Shown: positions 17,125 to 26,123 of the stretch, piece after piece
Layout of the letters: every line of letters starts with the position of its first letter
Position numbering within the stretch: the first letter of the stretch is position 1
Origin: Rhodoblastus sp963703385
Lineage (GTDB): Bacteria; Pseudomonadota; Alphaproteobacteria; Rhizobiales; Beijerinckiaceae
Direction: 5' to 3'
Length of the DNA stretch: 64,000 nucleotides
NCBI GenBank assembly: GCA_963703385.1
Contig: OY969816.1
Coordinates: 3,038,001 to 3,102,000 of the forward strand
Notes under the pieces: model-generated
The model's input: only the letters and a program-made list of their open reading frames with translations
Database searches by the model: none
What the model was told of the DNA's origin: nothing
Translations under genes and position numbers: made by a program

Positions 17125-19413
17125 ATGAATTCAACTCTTCCGCCGACACCTTTCTCCGCAAGACGACCATTGTCCCGGCGCGCCTTCCTCGCCGGCACGG
17201 CGGCCTTGGCGACGGTGGCGCGCGCTCTCGCTTCCGCGCGCCCGCACGCCCCCGACCCTCACATCGAGGATCTGCTGCGCCGCATGACCCTGGAAGAGAA
17301 GGCCGCCCAGCTTTCGATCTTCAGAAGCCCGACCGCGTCGGCCGCCATCAATCCGCAAGGCCCGCACGAGCCGACGCGCGAGGAGGCGCTCGCGGACGCG
17401 CGGCGCGGCCTGGCGGCCGGCTATTTCAACGGGTTCGACCCTGCCTTCAATCGCGAGCTGCAAAGACGCGCGGTCGAGCAATCGCGCCTGCGCATCCCGT
17501 TGATCTTCGCCGCCGACGTGATCCACGGGCTGAAGACGACCTTTCCCATCCCGCTCGCCGAGGCGGCGAGTTTCGATCCCGAACTGTGCCGCCGCACCGC
17601 CCGAGCGGCGGCGGAAGAAGCCAGCGCGCTCGGCCTGCACTGGACTTTCGCGCCCATGGTGGACATCGCCCGCGACGAGCGCTGGGGCCGGGTGATGGAA
17701 GGCGCCGGCGAGGACCCCTGGCTCGGCGCGCGGATCGCCGCCGCGCGGGTTCGCGGCTTCCAAGGCGAGGATTTGCGTGCGGAAAATTCCCTGCTCGCCT
17801 GTCCCAAACATTTCGCCGGCTATGGCGGCGTCGAAGGCGGGATGGAATACAACACCGTCGAACTTTCCGAAATCGCCTTGCGCGAGGTCCACCTGCCGCC
17901 ATTCAAGGCGGCTTTCGCGGCCGGCGCGCTGACGACCATGACCGCCTTCACCGATGTCGCCGGCGTTCCCAGCACCGCCAACCGCCATTTGCTGACCGAA
18001 ATCCTGCGCGGTGAATGGCGATTTCCCGGCCTGGTCGTGTCCGATTTCCAATCGGTGCGGGAGCTGCTCCCTCAGGGTTTCGCGGAGAATGAGCAAGACG
18101 CCGCGCTCAAGGCGCTCAATGCCGGCTGCGACGCCGCGCTCGCCGACGACATCTATCTTCGCCATCTACCGGCGCTCGTCCGCTCCGGCCGCCTCGCCGA
18201 GACGACGGTGGACAAATCGGTGCGCCGCATGCTGCGCCTGAAAAAGGCGATCGGCCTGTTCGAAAACCCTTATCGGTCGCTCGATCCCGACCGCGCGGCG
18301 CGAGGCTGCCGCCGTCCCGAAGCGATCGCGCTCGCCCGCGAGGCGGCGCGCAAGTCGATCGTGCTGCTGAAAAACGAAAACCACCTGCTGCCGCTGCCGA
18401 AGACGGGAAAATCCTTCGCCTTCATCGGCCCCTTCGTGTCCGACAAAACTCAGACTTTGGGCAACTGGTCGCTGTCCGGCGCGCCGGAACTCGCCGTGTC
18501 GCTGGAGGAAGGCGTGCGCGCGGCGCTTTCCTCCGACGCGCGCTGCGCGTTCACGCCGGGCTGCGCGCCCGAAAGCGAGCTCCCCGGCGGAATCGAGGCC
18601 GCCGTCAAGGCGGCGCGGGAGGCGGACATCGCCGTGCTTTATCTCGGCGAAACCGACACTATGTCGGGCGAATCCGCCGCGACCACGTCCATCGTCATTC
18701 CGCGACGCCAGCAGGCCCTGGCGCAGGCGGTCGCAGCGACCGGCAAGCCTTTCGTGGTCATTCTCAAGAATGGCCGGGCGCTGGCGCTCCAGGGCGCCGT
18801 TCGCGACGCGCCGGCGATCCTGTGCTCCTGGTTCCTGGGCTCGGAATCCGGCCACGCCCTCGCCGACGTCCTGTTCGGCGATTTCGCGCCGCAGGGCCGT
18901 TTGCCGGTGAGCTTTCCGCAGGCGCCCGGACAGGAGCCGTTCTATTACGATCATCGCCCGACCGGCCGCCCGCAGCTCGACGGCGTCACGGCCTTCAAGG
19001 CGCGCTATCGCGAAATCGCGAATGAACCGCTTTTCGCCTTCGGCCACGGCCTGACCTTTTCGGCCATCGACTATGGCGAGACGAGAATCGACGCGCCGCG
19101 CCTGACCCGCGACGGCGTGCTGAAAATTTCGACGCGGATCGTGAACAGGGGCGGCCGCGCCGCCCATGAGGTCGCGCAGCTCTATATCCACCAGCGCGTC
19201 GCCGCGATCACCCAGCCGGTCCGCCGGCTCAAGGGCGTGCGGCATGTCGCGCTTGCGCCGGGCGAGACGAAAGAGGTTTCTTTCGAATTGCGCCCGTCCG
19301 ACCTCGCTTACGTCCAGCCCGATCTCTCGATGCGCGCCGACGCCGGCGTTTTCGAGGTGTGGATCGCGCCCTCGGCCGCCGGCGGCCAAAAGACGAGCTT
19401 TTCCCTGATCTGA
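17125..19413 (+). CDS. glycoside hydrolase family 3 beta-glucosidase, Tat-exported
   Basis: A 762-residue GH3 enzyme that removes terminal beta-linked glucose or xylose from oligosaccharides. A twin-arginine signal (SRRAFLAGTAALATVARALA) shows periplasmic export. The catalytic (alpha/beta)8 domain has HGLKTTFPIPLAEAASFD, KHFAGYGGVEGG and the nucleophile in LVVSDFQSV (Asp at about residue 307). The second domain carries RKSIVLLKNENHLLPLPK and LGETDTMSGESAATTSI, and a C-terminal fibronectin-III-like domain follows. This is the BglX arrangement. It is 43 bases upstream of a sugar permease gene of the FHS class, so the pair probably releases and imports hexose. A GTG at 17110 is an alternative start. 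Confidence 0.9.
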   Translation: MNSTLPPTPFSARRPLSRRAFLAGTAALATVARALASARPHAPDPHIEDLLRRMTLEEKAAQLSIFRSPTASAAINPQGPHEPTREEALADARRGLAAGYFNGFDPAFNRELQRRAVEQSRLRIPLIFAADVIHGLKTTFPIPLAEAASFDPELCRRTARAAAEEASALGLHWTFAPMVDIARDERWGRVMEGAGEDPWLGARIAAARVRGFQGEDLRAENSLLACPKHFAGYGGVEGGMEYNTVELSEIALREVHLPPFKAAFAAGALTTMTAFTDVAGVPSTANRHLLTEILRGEWRFPGLVVSDFQSVRELLPQGFAENEQDAALKALNAGCDAALADDIYLRHLPALVRSGRLAETTVDKSVRRMLRLKKAIGLFENPYRSLDPDRAARGCRRPEAIALAREAARKSIVLLKNENHLLPLPKTGKSFAFIGPFVSDKTQTLGNWSLSGAPELAVSLEEGVRAALSSDARCAFTPGCAPESELPGGIEAAVKAAREADIAVLYLGETDTMSGESAATTSIVIPRRQQALAQAVAATGKPFVVILKNGRALALQGAVRDAPAILCSWFLGSESGHALADVLFGDFAPQGRLPVSFPQAPGQEPFYYDHRPTGRPQLDGVTAFKARYREIANEPLFAFGHGLTFSAIDYGETRIDAPRLTRDGVLKISTRIVNRGGRAAHEVAQLYIHQRVAAITQPVRRLKGVRHVALAPGETKEVSFELRPSDLAYVQPDLSMRADAGVFEVWIAPSAAGGQKTSFSLI

Positions 19414-19456
19414 ATCGTTGCGCTCCTTTCCTCCTGCTCCCAGGGCGATGGCTTGA

Positions 19457-20743
19457 ATGTCCTCGAATGTGATGAAAAACAGCGTTTCCGCCGCCGATGA
19501 GGTCACCGCTGTCGACGCGCCGGAACTGCGCGTCTTCGTCATGGCGTTGTTCTTCATTTTCGGCGGAATCACCAGCCTCAACGACGTGATCATCCCCAAG
19601 CTGAAAGAGCTGTTTTCGCTCGACCACATGCAGGCGATGCTGGTTCAGTCGGCCTTTTTCGCCGCTTATTTCACCATTTCCCTGCCGGGCGCGGCTCGGG
19701 TGCGGCGATTGGGCTATATGCGCGGCGCCGTCGCCGGCCTGCTGATGATGATGCTCGGCTGCCTGATGTTCGTCCCGGTCTCGTCCGCCCCCCGGTTCAG
19801 CCTGTTCCTCGGCGCCCTGTTCGTTCTGGCGAGCGGCATCACCATCGTCCAGGTGGTGGCCAATCCGCTGATTTCGCTGCTGGGGCCGCCGCGCACCGCG
19901 CATAGCCGGCTCACTTTCGCGCAAGCCTTCAATTCCCTCGGCACGACCGTCTTTCCTTATTTCGGCGCGATCATCATGCTCGGCCGCCTCGCCCATGAGA
20001 ACGCCACGCAGCTGTCCGGTCCCGCGCTCGACGCCTATCGCGCCGCCGAAACCCAAGCCGTGGCGCGATCCTATCTCGGCCTCGCGGCGGTGCTCGCCGT
20101 GATCGCCGGCGCGGTCTGGCTCCATCGCGATCGCCTCAAGGGCGAAAGCCACGACGGCGCCTCGATCTTCTCCGGCTTCGACCTGTTGAGGCGGGCGCGC
20201 TTCGCCTTCGGCGCGGCGGCGATCTTCCTTTATGTCGGGGCGGAAGTGGCGATCGGCTCGCTGATCGTGCTTTATCTCGAACAGAGCCATGTGCTCGGCC
20301 TCGACGAACGATCGGCGGGAAAACTCATTCCGCTTTACTGGGGCGGCGCATTGATCGGGCGCTTCATCGGCTCCGCCGCGCTGCGGCTGACCAGCCCCGG
20401 CAAGGCCCTGGCCTTCAATGCGCTCGGCGCGGTTGCGCTGATCCTGATCTCCGCCACTGCGACCGGGGCGCTCGCCGGCTATAGCCTGCTCGCCATCGGC
20501 CTGATGAATTCGATCATGTTCCCCACCATTTTCAGCCTCGCCAGCGAGGGGCTGGGAACGCGGGCGGCGGAAGGCTCGGGAATTTTATGCGTGGCGATCG
20601 TCGGCGGCGCGGTGATCCCGCCACTGACCGGCCGGGTCGCCGATCTTTCGGGAAGCCTGTCGGTCGCGCTCGCCCTGCCGGCCCTATGCTATGCGATCAT
20701 CGCCGCTTTCGGTTTTTTCGCGCGGCGGCCGGTCGCGGCGTGA
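19457..20743 (+). CDS. FHS-family sugar permease (FucP/GluP-like MFS transporter)
   Basis: A 428-residue major facilitator with about twelve membrane segments. The N-terminal FFIFGGITSLNDVIIPKLKELF and AYFTISLPGA motifs are characteristic of the fucose-galactose-glucose:H+ symporter family. The loop QVVANPLISLLGPPRTAHSRLTFAQAFNSLGT and the C-terminal SIMFPTIFSLASEGLG are also family-typical. It follows the beta-glucosidase in the same direction with a short gap, so uptake of glucose or a related hexose released in the periplasm is the simplest role. The substrate is inferred. Confidence 0.88.
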   Translation: MSSNVMKNSVSAADEVTAVDAPELRVFVMALFFIFGGITSLNDVIIPKLKELFSLDHMQAMLVQSAFFAAYFTISLPGAARVRRLGYMRGAVAGLLMMMLGCLMFVPVSSAPRFSLFLGALFVLASGITIVQVVANPLISLLGPPRTAHSRLTFAQAFNSLGTTVFPYFGAIIMLGRLAHENATQLSGPALDAYRAAETQAVARSYLGLAAVLAVIAGAVWLHRDRLKGESHDGASIFSGFDLLRRARFAFGAAAIFLYVGAEVAIGSLIVLYLEQSHVLGLDERSAGKLIPLYWGGALIGRFIGSAALRLTSPGKALAFNALGAVALILISATATGALAGYSLLAIGLMNSIMFPTIFSLASEGLGTRAAEGSGILCVAIVGGAVIPPLTGRVADLSGSLSVALALPALCYAIIAAFGFFARRPVAA

Positions 20744-20765
20744 CGATTGGCCGGCGAAGCCCGGA

Positions 20766-21455
20766 TCAGTTCGGGCCCGGTTTATCGCCGGCCCTTTGTC
20801 CGACGAAGCGGACGGACAGGGGATAGCCGGGCATGCTCTCCGCCATCGACGCCGAAAAGCGGATCGGCGTGCAATCCTTGACCGCGGCGAGGATGGACTG
20901 GCGCACCTCGTCGGCGGACATGCCCGCAGCCGGCTTGACATAAGTGACCCGCGGCGCGCCGCCGATCACCATGCCCCGGCTGTTGAAGGAAAAGCGGATG
21001 GTCGCCTCGACCGTTTCCCCTTTTTGCGGCAGAGGCGGCGACCAGCAGGTCGCCAGTTGTTTCACCGCCTGGATCGGCCGGTCGATCGGCGCCGAGATTT
21101 TCGCGTCGCCGTCGCCGTTCCGGCGCAATGTCTTGCGAACCGTGATCGCCATGCCCTCGGGGAGGGTGTTCGAAGGTCCGAAGGGCGCGGCATAAACCGG
21201 CGCCCCCCGCCCAGCCTTGCCTTTCTCCCGCGGGAAAATTTCGGGACCGAAGGGCGGAACGCCGTAAGGTTCGTAGGGGTAGGTGGGAGGCGGGGGCAAC
21301 AGCGGAATGATGATTCCGTAGTGCAAATGCCCGAGACGATGATGGGCCCGATGCGCATGGAACCTGACATGGCGCCGAACCAGGGCGGGCTCCGCCCGAA
21401 GCGGCGCGGCCGGGGCCGCGAGGGCAAGCGCGATTACCAAGCGAGCAACGAACAT
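20766..21455 (-). CDS. exported hypothetical protein with TonB-C-like end
   Basis: A 229-residue protein with a signal peptide (LVIALALAAPAAPLRAEP), a histidine/proline-rich stretch (HAHRAHHRLGHLHYG, then PPPPTYPYEPYGVPP) and a C-terminal region starting near CWSPPLPQKGETVEATIRFSFNSRGMV. That layout (a conserved CWxPP, then beta strands and VKDCTPIRFS) resembles short TonB-C/'energy transducer' domain proteins common in Hyphomicrobiales. No TonB membrane anchor box is seen. The function is unknown. Its 3' end faces the permease gene. Confidence 0.6.
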   Translation of the reverse strand: MFVARLVIALALAAPAAPLRAEPALVRRHVRFHAHRAHHRLGHLHYGIIIPLLPPPPTYPYEPYGVPPFGPEIFPREKGKAGRGAPVYAAPFGPSNTLPEGMAITVRKTLRRNGDGDAKISAPIDRPIQAVKQLATCWSPPLPQKGETVEATIRFSFNSRGMVIGGAPRVTYVKPAAGMSADEVRQSILAAVKDCTPIRFSASMAESMPGYPLSVRFVGQRAGDKPGPN

Positions 21456-21538
21456 CGGCGCAACAACAGGTTTCGGCGTGGGAGAGCGTCAATTCCCGAT
21501 AAAGAGCTGCATATCCTAAAGCGCTTCCGCAGGCGTTG

Positions 21539-22363
21539 CTAACAGGCTCGGCCGATCATTTCGGTCGGCGCGATCAGTCCGCGCGCCACGGCGTCGATCA
21601 TATTAGCGACTTTTTGTGGCGTCGTTGCGCCCATCAATATGTGGAGACCGAGCGGCGGCCGCCCGCCAGCCGCCATGCGCGATTGACTGTTTCGAAGGAA
21701 ATCGAGCGCGACTTCGGCCCGGTTTCTCTCCTTCTCCACGACGAAACCGGCCTCCGACAACAGCCGCCGATAGGTCGCGGCGCCGGCGACGAAGCTGGCT
21801 TGGGCGCTCGACGCCCAGGGAACCGGAAAGGCGAATCCCTCAGCCTCGCCCATCACGTCGTAAATGGCGAAAACGCCGCCGGGCTTCAGCACGCGACGCG
21901 CTTCGGAAAAAGCCTTGTGCTTGTCGGCGATGTTCATGCCGACATGGAGCATGGCGGCGCCGTCGAATGTTTCCGGCGCGAAGGGGAGAGCAAGGGCGCT
22001 GGCGGCCTGATAGCTCACCTCCTCCCCGAAACCGGCGCGCGCGGCGAGTTCGCGCGCGACCCGGACGTAATCCTTTGTCAGATCGATTCCCGTCACCCGG
22101 CATGCAAACCTTCGCGCGAAAAAGCGCGAGGCCCCGCCCAGCCCGCAGCCGATGTCGAGCAGGCGCATTCCGGGCGAGAATCCAGCTTGCGCCGCGAGGT
22201 CGCTCGTCGCCTGCCGCCCGCCGATATGGAATTCGTCCACGGGCGCGAGGTCATCGGCGGAAAGCGCCGACAAATCCTTGCCCGAGGCGGCCAGCGCGGA
22301 AAAAATCGCCTGTTCGAGCGCGCCATGGGCGTAGTGATGGTCAATCAGGCTGTCACGGTCCAA
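21539..22363 (-). CDS. SAM-dependent methyltransferase (UbiE/N-methyltransferase type)
   Basis: A 274-residue class I methyltransferase. Motif I is LLDIGCGLGGASRFFARRF, the acidic ligand VTGIDLTKDYV, then FDGAAMLHVGMNI and LKPGGVFAIYDVM. The DHHYAHGALEQAI start and HIGGRQATSDLA segment resemble small-molecule N-methyltransferases such as sarcosine/dimethylglycine methyltransferases and other ubiE-like enzymes, so the substrate remains open. The start codon is TTG at 22363, preceded by AAGGGAAG; no ATG occurs near the fold's beginning. Confidence 0.8.
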   Translation of the reverse strand: MDRDSLIDHHYAHGALEQAIFSALAASGKDLSALSADDLAPVDEFHIGGRQATSDLAAQAGFSPGMRLLDIGCGLGGASRFFARRFACRVTGIDLTKDYVRVARELAARAGFGEEVSYQAASALALPFAPETFDGAAMLHVGMNIADKHKAFSEARRVLKPGGVFAIYDVMGEAEGFAFPVPWASSAQASFVAGAATYRRLLSEAGFVVEKERNRAEVALDFLRNSQSRMAAGGRPPLGLHILMGATTPQKVANMIDAVARGLIAPTEMIGRAC

Positions 22364-22560
22364 GGCGGCTTCCCTTCAAAGATCGATCGATTGCGAGGCC
22401 GGCGGCGTATTGCGCGCAACATAAGGACATCATACCAGAGCCGACCGCGCGATGAAGCCGCCTTGCCTTTCCGGCCCTCCGCTTCTATAAGCCCGGCTTC
22501 GCGCCTGTTTCCGACACCCCTGGAGGCGTGGGCGCGTTTGGTTAAACAAGGATAGAACCC

Positions 22561-23202
22561 ATGGCCGAGATCAAGACCCTCGCCGCCACGGTTCGCAGCG
22601 GGACCGGCAAGGGGGCCGCCCGCAGCGTTCGCCGTGAAGGCAAAGTTCCAGCCGTCATCTATGGCGGCGGCGAAGCAGCGACGCCGATTTCGCTCCCCTA
22701 CCGCGAAATTCACAAGCTGATCTACGCGGGCCACTTCCTCACCACGATCTTCGAGATCGACATCGACGGCCAGAAGGAGCGCGCCATTCCGCGCGACTAC
22801 CAGCTCGACGTCGTGCGCGACACGCCGATGCATGTCGATTTCCTGCGCCTCAAGCCGGGCGCGAAGCTCAAGGTCGCGGTGCCAGTCCATTTCGGCAATC
22901 ATGACGCGGCGCCCGGCCTCAAGCGCGGCGGCTCGATCAATATCGTGCTGCACAACGTGGACATGATGGTTCCGGCCGACAACATCCCGGAATTCATCAC
23001 CGTCGATCTCACCGGCCTCGACTTCAACGATTCGGTTCACATCCAGTCGCTGACCCTGCCGGCCAATTGCACGCCGATGGACAAGTCGAACTTCACCATC
23101 GCCTCGATCTCGCCGCCCGCCGGCGGCGCGGCGGCGGCGGCCGAAGCAGCTGCCGCCGCGGCCGCCGCGGCTCCCGCTCCGGCCAAGGGCGCCAAAAAGT
23201 AA
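22561..23202 (+). CDS. rplY: 50S ribosomal protein L25/general stress protein Ctc
   Basis: A 213-residue bacterial L25 of the long Ctc type, which binds 5S rRNA. The N-terminal domain has RSGTGKGAARSVRREGKVPAV and IYGGG; the C-terminal domain has LRLKPGAKLKVAVPVHFG and PGLKRGGSINIVLHNVD. The tail is a run of alanines and glutamates followed by APAPAKGAKK, usual in alphaproteobacteria. AAGGA lies about nine bases before the ATG. The gene is followed by a Rho-independent terminator and then pth, the common alphaproteobacterial rplY-pth order. Confidence 0.95.
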   Translation: MAEIKTLAATVRSGTGKGAARSVRREGKVPAVIYGGGEAATPISLPYREIHKLIYAGHFLTTIFEIDIDGQKERAIPRDYQLDVVRDTPMHVDFLRLKPGAKLKVAVPVHFGNHDAAPGLKRGGSINIVLHNVDMMVPADNIPEFITVDLTGLDFNDSVHIQSLTLPANCTPMDKSNFTIASISPPAGGAAAAAEAAAAAAAAAPAPAKGAKK

Positions 23203-23225
23203 GCCTCGCCTTTGTACAACCTTCG

Positions 23226-23250
23226 CCGCCCGCTCAAAAAGCGGGCGGTT
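23226..23250 (+). terminator. Rho-independent terminator after rplY
   Basis: CCGCCCGC (23226-23233), a seven-base loop, GCGGGCGG (23241-23248), then TTTCATTT. It lies between rplY and pth and probably gives partial read-through into pth. Confidence 0.75.
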
Positions 23251-23271
23251 TCATTTGGGATGCTTTTGGCC

Positions 23272-23850
23272 ATGCTGCTCTTCGTCGGTTTGGGCAATCC
23301 CGGAAAAAGCTATGCCGGCAACCGGCACAATATCGGCTTCATCGCGCTCGACGCCATCGCGCGCGCCTTCAGCGCCGCGCCCTTCCGCAGGAAATTCCAG
23401 GGCGAGGCGAGCGAGGCGCGGATCGGCCCCGAGCGCGCGCTGCTGCTGAAGCCCGAAACTTTCATGAACGAGAGCGGCCGCGCCGTGGCCGAAGCCGCCC
23501 GCTTCCACAAAATCCCGGTCGAGGACATTGTCGTGCTGCATGACGAACTCGACCTCGCGCCCGGAAAATTGCGGGTCAAGCGCGGCGGCGGCGACGCCGG
23601 CCATAATGGCCTGCGCTCGATCACCGCTTATATGGGCGGCGCCTATCGAAGGGTGCGGCTCGGCATCGGCCACCCCGGCGACAAGGCCCTGGTCCACGCC
23701 TTCGTGCTGAGCGATTTCGCTAGAGCCGAAAAGCCCTGGGTCGAGGCGCTTTGCGACGCGGTGGCGAAAAACGCCGAAGCGCTCGCCAACGGCGACGACA
23801 GCCTGTTCCAGACCCGCGTGCATGAAGCGATGCTGAAAGCGGGGCTCTGA
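23272..23850 (+). CDS. pth: peptidyl-tRNA hydrolase
   Basis: A 192-residue peptidyl-tRNA hydrolase, recycling tRNA from peptidyl-tRNA released prematurely from ribosomes. It begins LLFVGLGNPGKSYAGNRHNIGF, with the conserved Asn and catalytic His (about residue 19). The substrate-cleft elements KPETFMNESGRAV, VLHDELDLAPGKLRVKRGG and GGDAGHNGLRSI are all present. Of the in-frame starts at 23212, 23260 and 23272, the last puts the methionine directly before the first beta strand as in homologues. Confidence 0.95.
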   Translation: MLLFVGLGNPGKSYAGNRHNIGFIALDAIARAFSAAPFRRKFQGEASEARIGPERALLLKPETFMNESGRAVAEAARFHKIPVEDIVVLHDELDLAPGKLRVKRGGGDAGHNGLRSITAYMGGAYRRVRLGIGHPGDKALVHAFVLSDFARAEKPWVEALCDAVAKNAEALANGDDSLFQTRVHEAMLKAGL

Positions 23851-23865
23851 TTAATCCGCCAAGGC

Positions 23866-23968
23866 GAGACTGTCAGCACGCCGCCCGGCTCGACATATTG
23901 GTCGAGTGCGGCGGCGGCGCCGTCGAACGTAAGCGCGAAGCCGTTGCGGGCGAAACGCTCAGTGGTCG
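23866..23968 (-). pseudogene. possible gene fragment, unrecognised
   Basis: Downstream of pth the minus strand encodes a protein-like stretch, ERFARNGFALTFDG then ALDQYVEPGGVLTVSPWRI, that has an in-frame stop just upstream and no start codon. The composition looks like a real C-terminal segment rather than a shadow, but I do not recognise the family. The following 340 bases, up to the receiver gene, have lower GC and no recognisable gene. Confidence 0.25.
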
Positions 23969-24309
23969 AAATCTAATGCTTGCCGCCATCGCCAAATGAC
24001 CGCGCGCGTCGCCGTTGCTGGCGGCGCTCCTTATCCCACACGATTGCGCCTCTCCGACCAAAGAACCATTGTTTTGTGCTGCGGTGCAGCATAATAAAGA
24101 GTCACGCGGTGCGATATGTCGTTCTGGCGCGCGTGTGTGCCATTAGCAGCCTTAAGTGCAAGTATCCCATGTGGTGACATGCACAGGTTTGCAATATCAC
24201 CTGATGATACACTTATCAGACAAGCGCCAATGGATTGCTTCTCCTTTTTGCGGTTTCTTACGTCTGGAAAATCCGCGCCCATAATTGGCGCAGGCGAGAG
24301 GCTGAGGCG

Positions 24310-24669
24310 ATGGTCATGGGACGCTTTCTGGTGGTCGAGGACGAATTCCTACTGGCGGCGCATATTGACTCGATCTTGGCTGATGACGGGCTAGAGGTGA
24401 TCGGCCCTGTCGGCACCCTCGATGAAGCCCTGCAAATCGCCAGGGATGAAACGATCGACGGCGCCCTCCTGGACGTCAACATCAGCGGCGGGCGCGTCGA
24501 TGAAGTGGCGACCACGCTCGATCGGCGCGGCGTTCCGTTCATTTTTGTCACCAGTGAGGGCAGCGACAACCTGCCGGCGAAATTTCGAGACACGGTCATC
24601 GTCCGCAAGCCTTTCACAGAAGATGAATTATTGCGCGAGGTGCGGCGGCTTGCCCAGGTCAGCGCGTAA
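24310..24669 (+). CDS. single-domain response regulator (receiver only)
   Basis: A 119-residue CheY-like receiver with no output domain. It has FLVVEDEFLLA (acidic pocket), the phospho-acceptor Asp at residue ~55 in ALLDVN, the Thr switch in FIFVTSEG and the Lys in VIVRKPFTEDE. Such stand-alone receivers in alphaproteobacteria often work with HWE/HisKA2 kinases; no kinase lies nearby. The ATG at 24310 follows GAGAGGCTGAGG and is preferred over an upstream in-frame start. It sits in a lower-GC accessory segment, with an IS256 remnant directly downstream. Confidence 0.88.
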   Translation: MVMGRFLVVEDEFLLAAHIDSILADDGLEVIGPVGTLDEALQIARDETIDGALLDVNISGGRVDEVATTLDRRGVPFIFVTSEGSDNLPAKFRDTVIVRKPFTEDELLREVRRLAQVSA

Positions 24670-24690
24670 GTCGTCGTCGGACCATCATCG

Positions 24691-24868
24691 GATGACGACG
24701 CGGCGCTGAAATTGCTGTTTCTCGTCTTGCGCCAGTCGCGGCAGAATGGAAAACGCCGCGGCGCGAATGGTGCGAGGCCAAAACCCAATTCGCCATCATG
24801 TTCGACGAAAGGTTCGTCACGGCCTGATGGTCAACTCGGCCCCGCACACAAAATTTCGGACACTCCCG
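24691..24868 (+). pseudogene. IS256-family transposase C-terminal remnant and right end
   Basis: The end of a Mutator/IS256 transposase survives in two frames. DDAALKLLFLVLR is read first; after a shift near 24735 the frame continues with a short segment ending REWCEAKTQFAIMFDERFV and a stop at 24825-24827. Then CACACAAAATTTCGGACACT starts at 24845, which resembles the right terminal repeat of such elements. The rest of the element is missing. It abuts the receiver gene. Confidence 0.6.
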
Positions 24869-25035
24869 GGTACGTTGGAGCGGCGTGACATTATCATCAG
24901 AATTTCGAAGCCATGAGGCCACCGATCTCGGTAGGGCGGGTCGACTGACGTCGCCATTACCGCAGCGCGAGGCGCATGGAATGCAATGCGTGGCCAAGGC
25001 TACGCTTTCCCACCCAGGCACACCGGAGAAAATCT

Positions 25036-25816
25036 ATGATCACGGAAGATGAGCGCCGCGACGAAGGCGCCTCTCCGCCTGACTTTGCAACGACCTCGAG
25101 CGCGTCCCGAAACGGTCGGAACGAGTTCGACGAGCTTTTCTCCACCGGCGTCGACACAGTTGCGCTCGCCCGTGCTCCTCGCGACAGCGTCGAGCATGAA
25201 CCACGTCCAGTCCGCCTACGCGCAATTCAAGGTCATGACAAAGTGGGCGACTCACTCGATCGAATCGAATGGCGCATTATTGGCCACTGAAATCACGGAA
25301 CTGCAGAGGCGCGCGGTCGAGACGATTCACGCCAGCGTTGGCGCGGCGAATGATTTCGTCGAAGCCATCAATTGCGCGACGGGGCCGGCCGCGATCGCCG
25401 CGGCGCAGTTCGAACATTCCAAGTGGCAGATCGACGCGCTCAGCAGCCAAATGTCAGAATTCTTGGCCTCGGCCAGCAACATGATAGCCGCTATGACGAC
25501 GCCGCTGAACTACTTGGCGCAGAACTGCCCGCAATCCATGACTTGTCCAACCGGTCCGTGCGATGAGGCAAAAATCGCCGAGCGGCTGAAAAGCCTTACT
25601 GCCCGTCAGCGAAATGTTCTTGCGCTGTTGGTCGATGGTTTGCCAAATAAAGTGATCGCGTATGAATTAGGCATCTGCGAAACGACAGTCAAAGCGCATG
25701 TCGGGGAGATATTGCGGAAACTGTGCGTCTATAACCGCGCCCGCGCGATCGCCATGCTCGCGAGACTGAGGTTAGGCGTCGGGGTCGAGGCGCCATCACG
25801 CCAATCAGAGGATTGA
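25036..25816 (+). CDS. phasin-like domain fused to LuxR-type DNA-binding domain, probable frameshift
   Basis: The main frame (25196-25816, open from 25049) encodes a phasin_2-like helical region, beginning VQSAYAQFKVMTKWATHSIE and containing AANDFVEAINCATGP and FEHSKWQIDALS, followed by a LuxR/GerE helix-turn-helix (LTARQRNVLALLVDGLPNKV, ending ETTVKAHVGEILRKL). The best start is elsewhere: the ATG at 25036 has GGAGAA six bases upstream and opens the neighbouring frame, which reads MITEDERRDEGASPPDF and then NEFDELFSTGVDTVALA, a plausible phasin N-terminus. One base too many between about 25150 and 25200 would explain both. The product may be a granule-linked regulator. It could also simply start at 25196. 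Confidence 0.6.
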
Positions 25817-25862
25817 GGCGTCGGCTCCTCAATGGCATGCCCTGGAGTCTTGCGGCCTGCCC

Positions 25863-25892
25863 GAAAAAAGAACGCCCGCCGTTGCGGCGGGC
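25863..25892 (-). terminator. Rho-independent terminator, minus-strand reading
   Basis: Arms GCCCGCCG (25874-25881) and CGGCGGGC (25885-25892) with loop TTG. On the minus strand the hairpin is followed by a run of T (complement of 25864-25869). It would end transcription arriving from the right. Confidence 0.5.
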
Positions 25893-26041
25893 AAGGCTTA
25901 GCAAAGTGCGCGGGGAGGACCGCGCTTTTGCTTCCAAACCCCTATTTGATAACACATTTTGTGCGGCTCCGTATGATCGAAAAGGCGGCGCCAACCCGCT
26001 TCTTTGGTAGCAATGGTTCGGCCGCTACTGGCAAAAAGCCG

Positions 26042-26066
26042 GGCAATTATGCACTTGAGTTAGCAA
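26042..26066 (+). repeat. IS1595 left terminal inverted repeat
   Basis: A 25-base terminal repeat that starts GGCAATTATG, perfectly complementary to 28916-28940. The target duplication AAAAGCCG precedes it. Confidence 0.95.
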
Positions 26067-26123
26067 ATGGCGAGTGATAAAGATTCTGCCGTCGCTTCGA
26101 AAGAAGCGACTGGCGCGCCCAAT

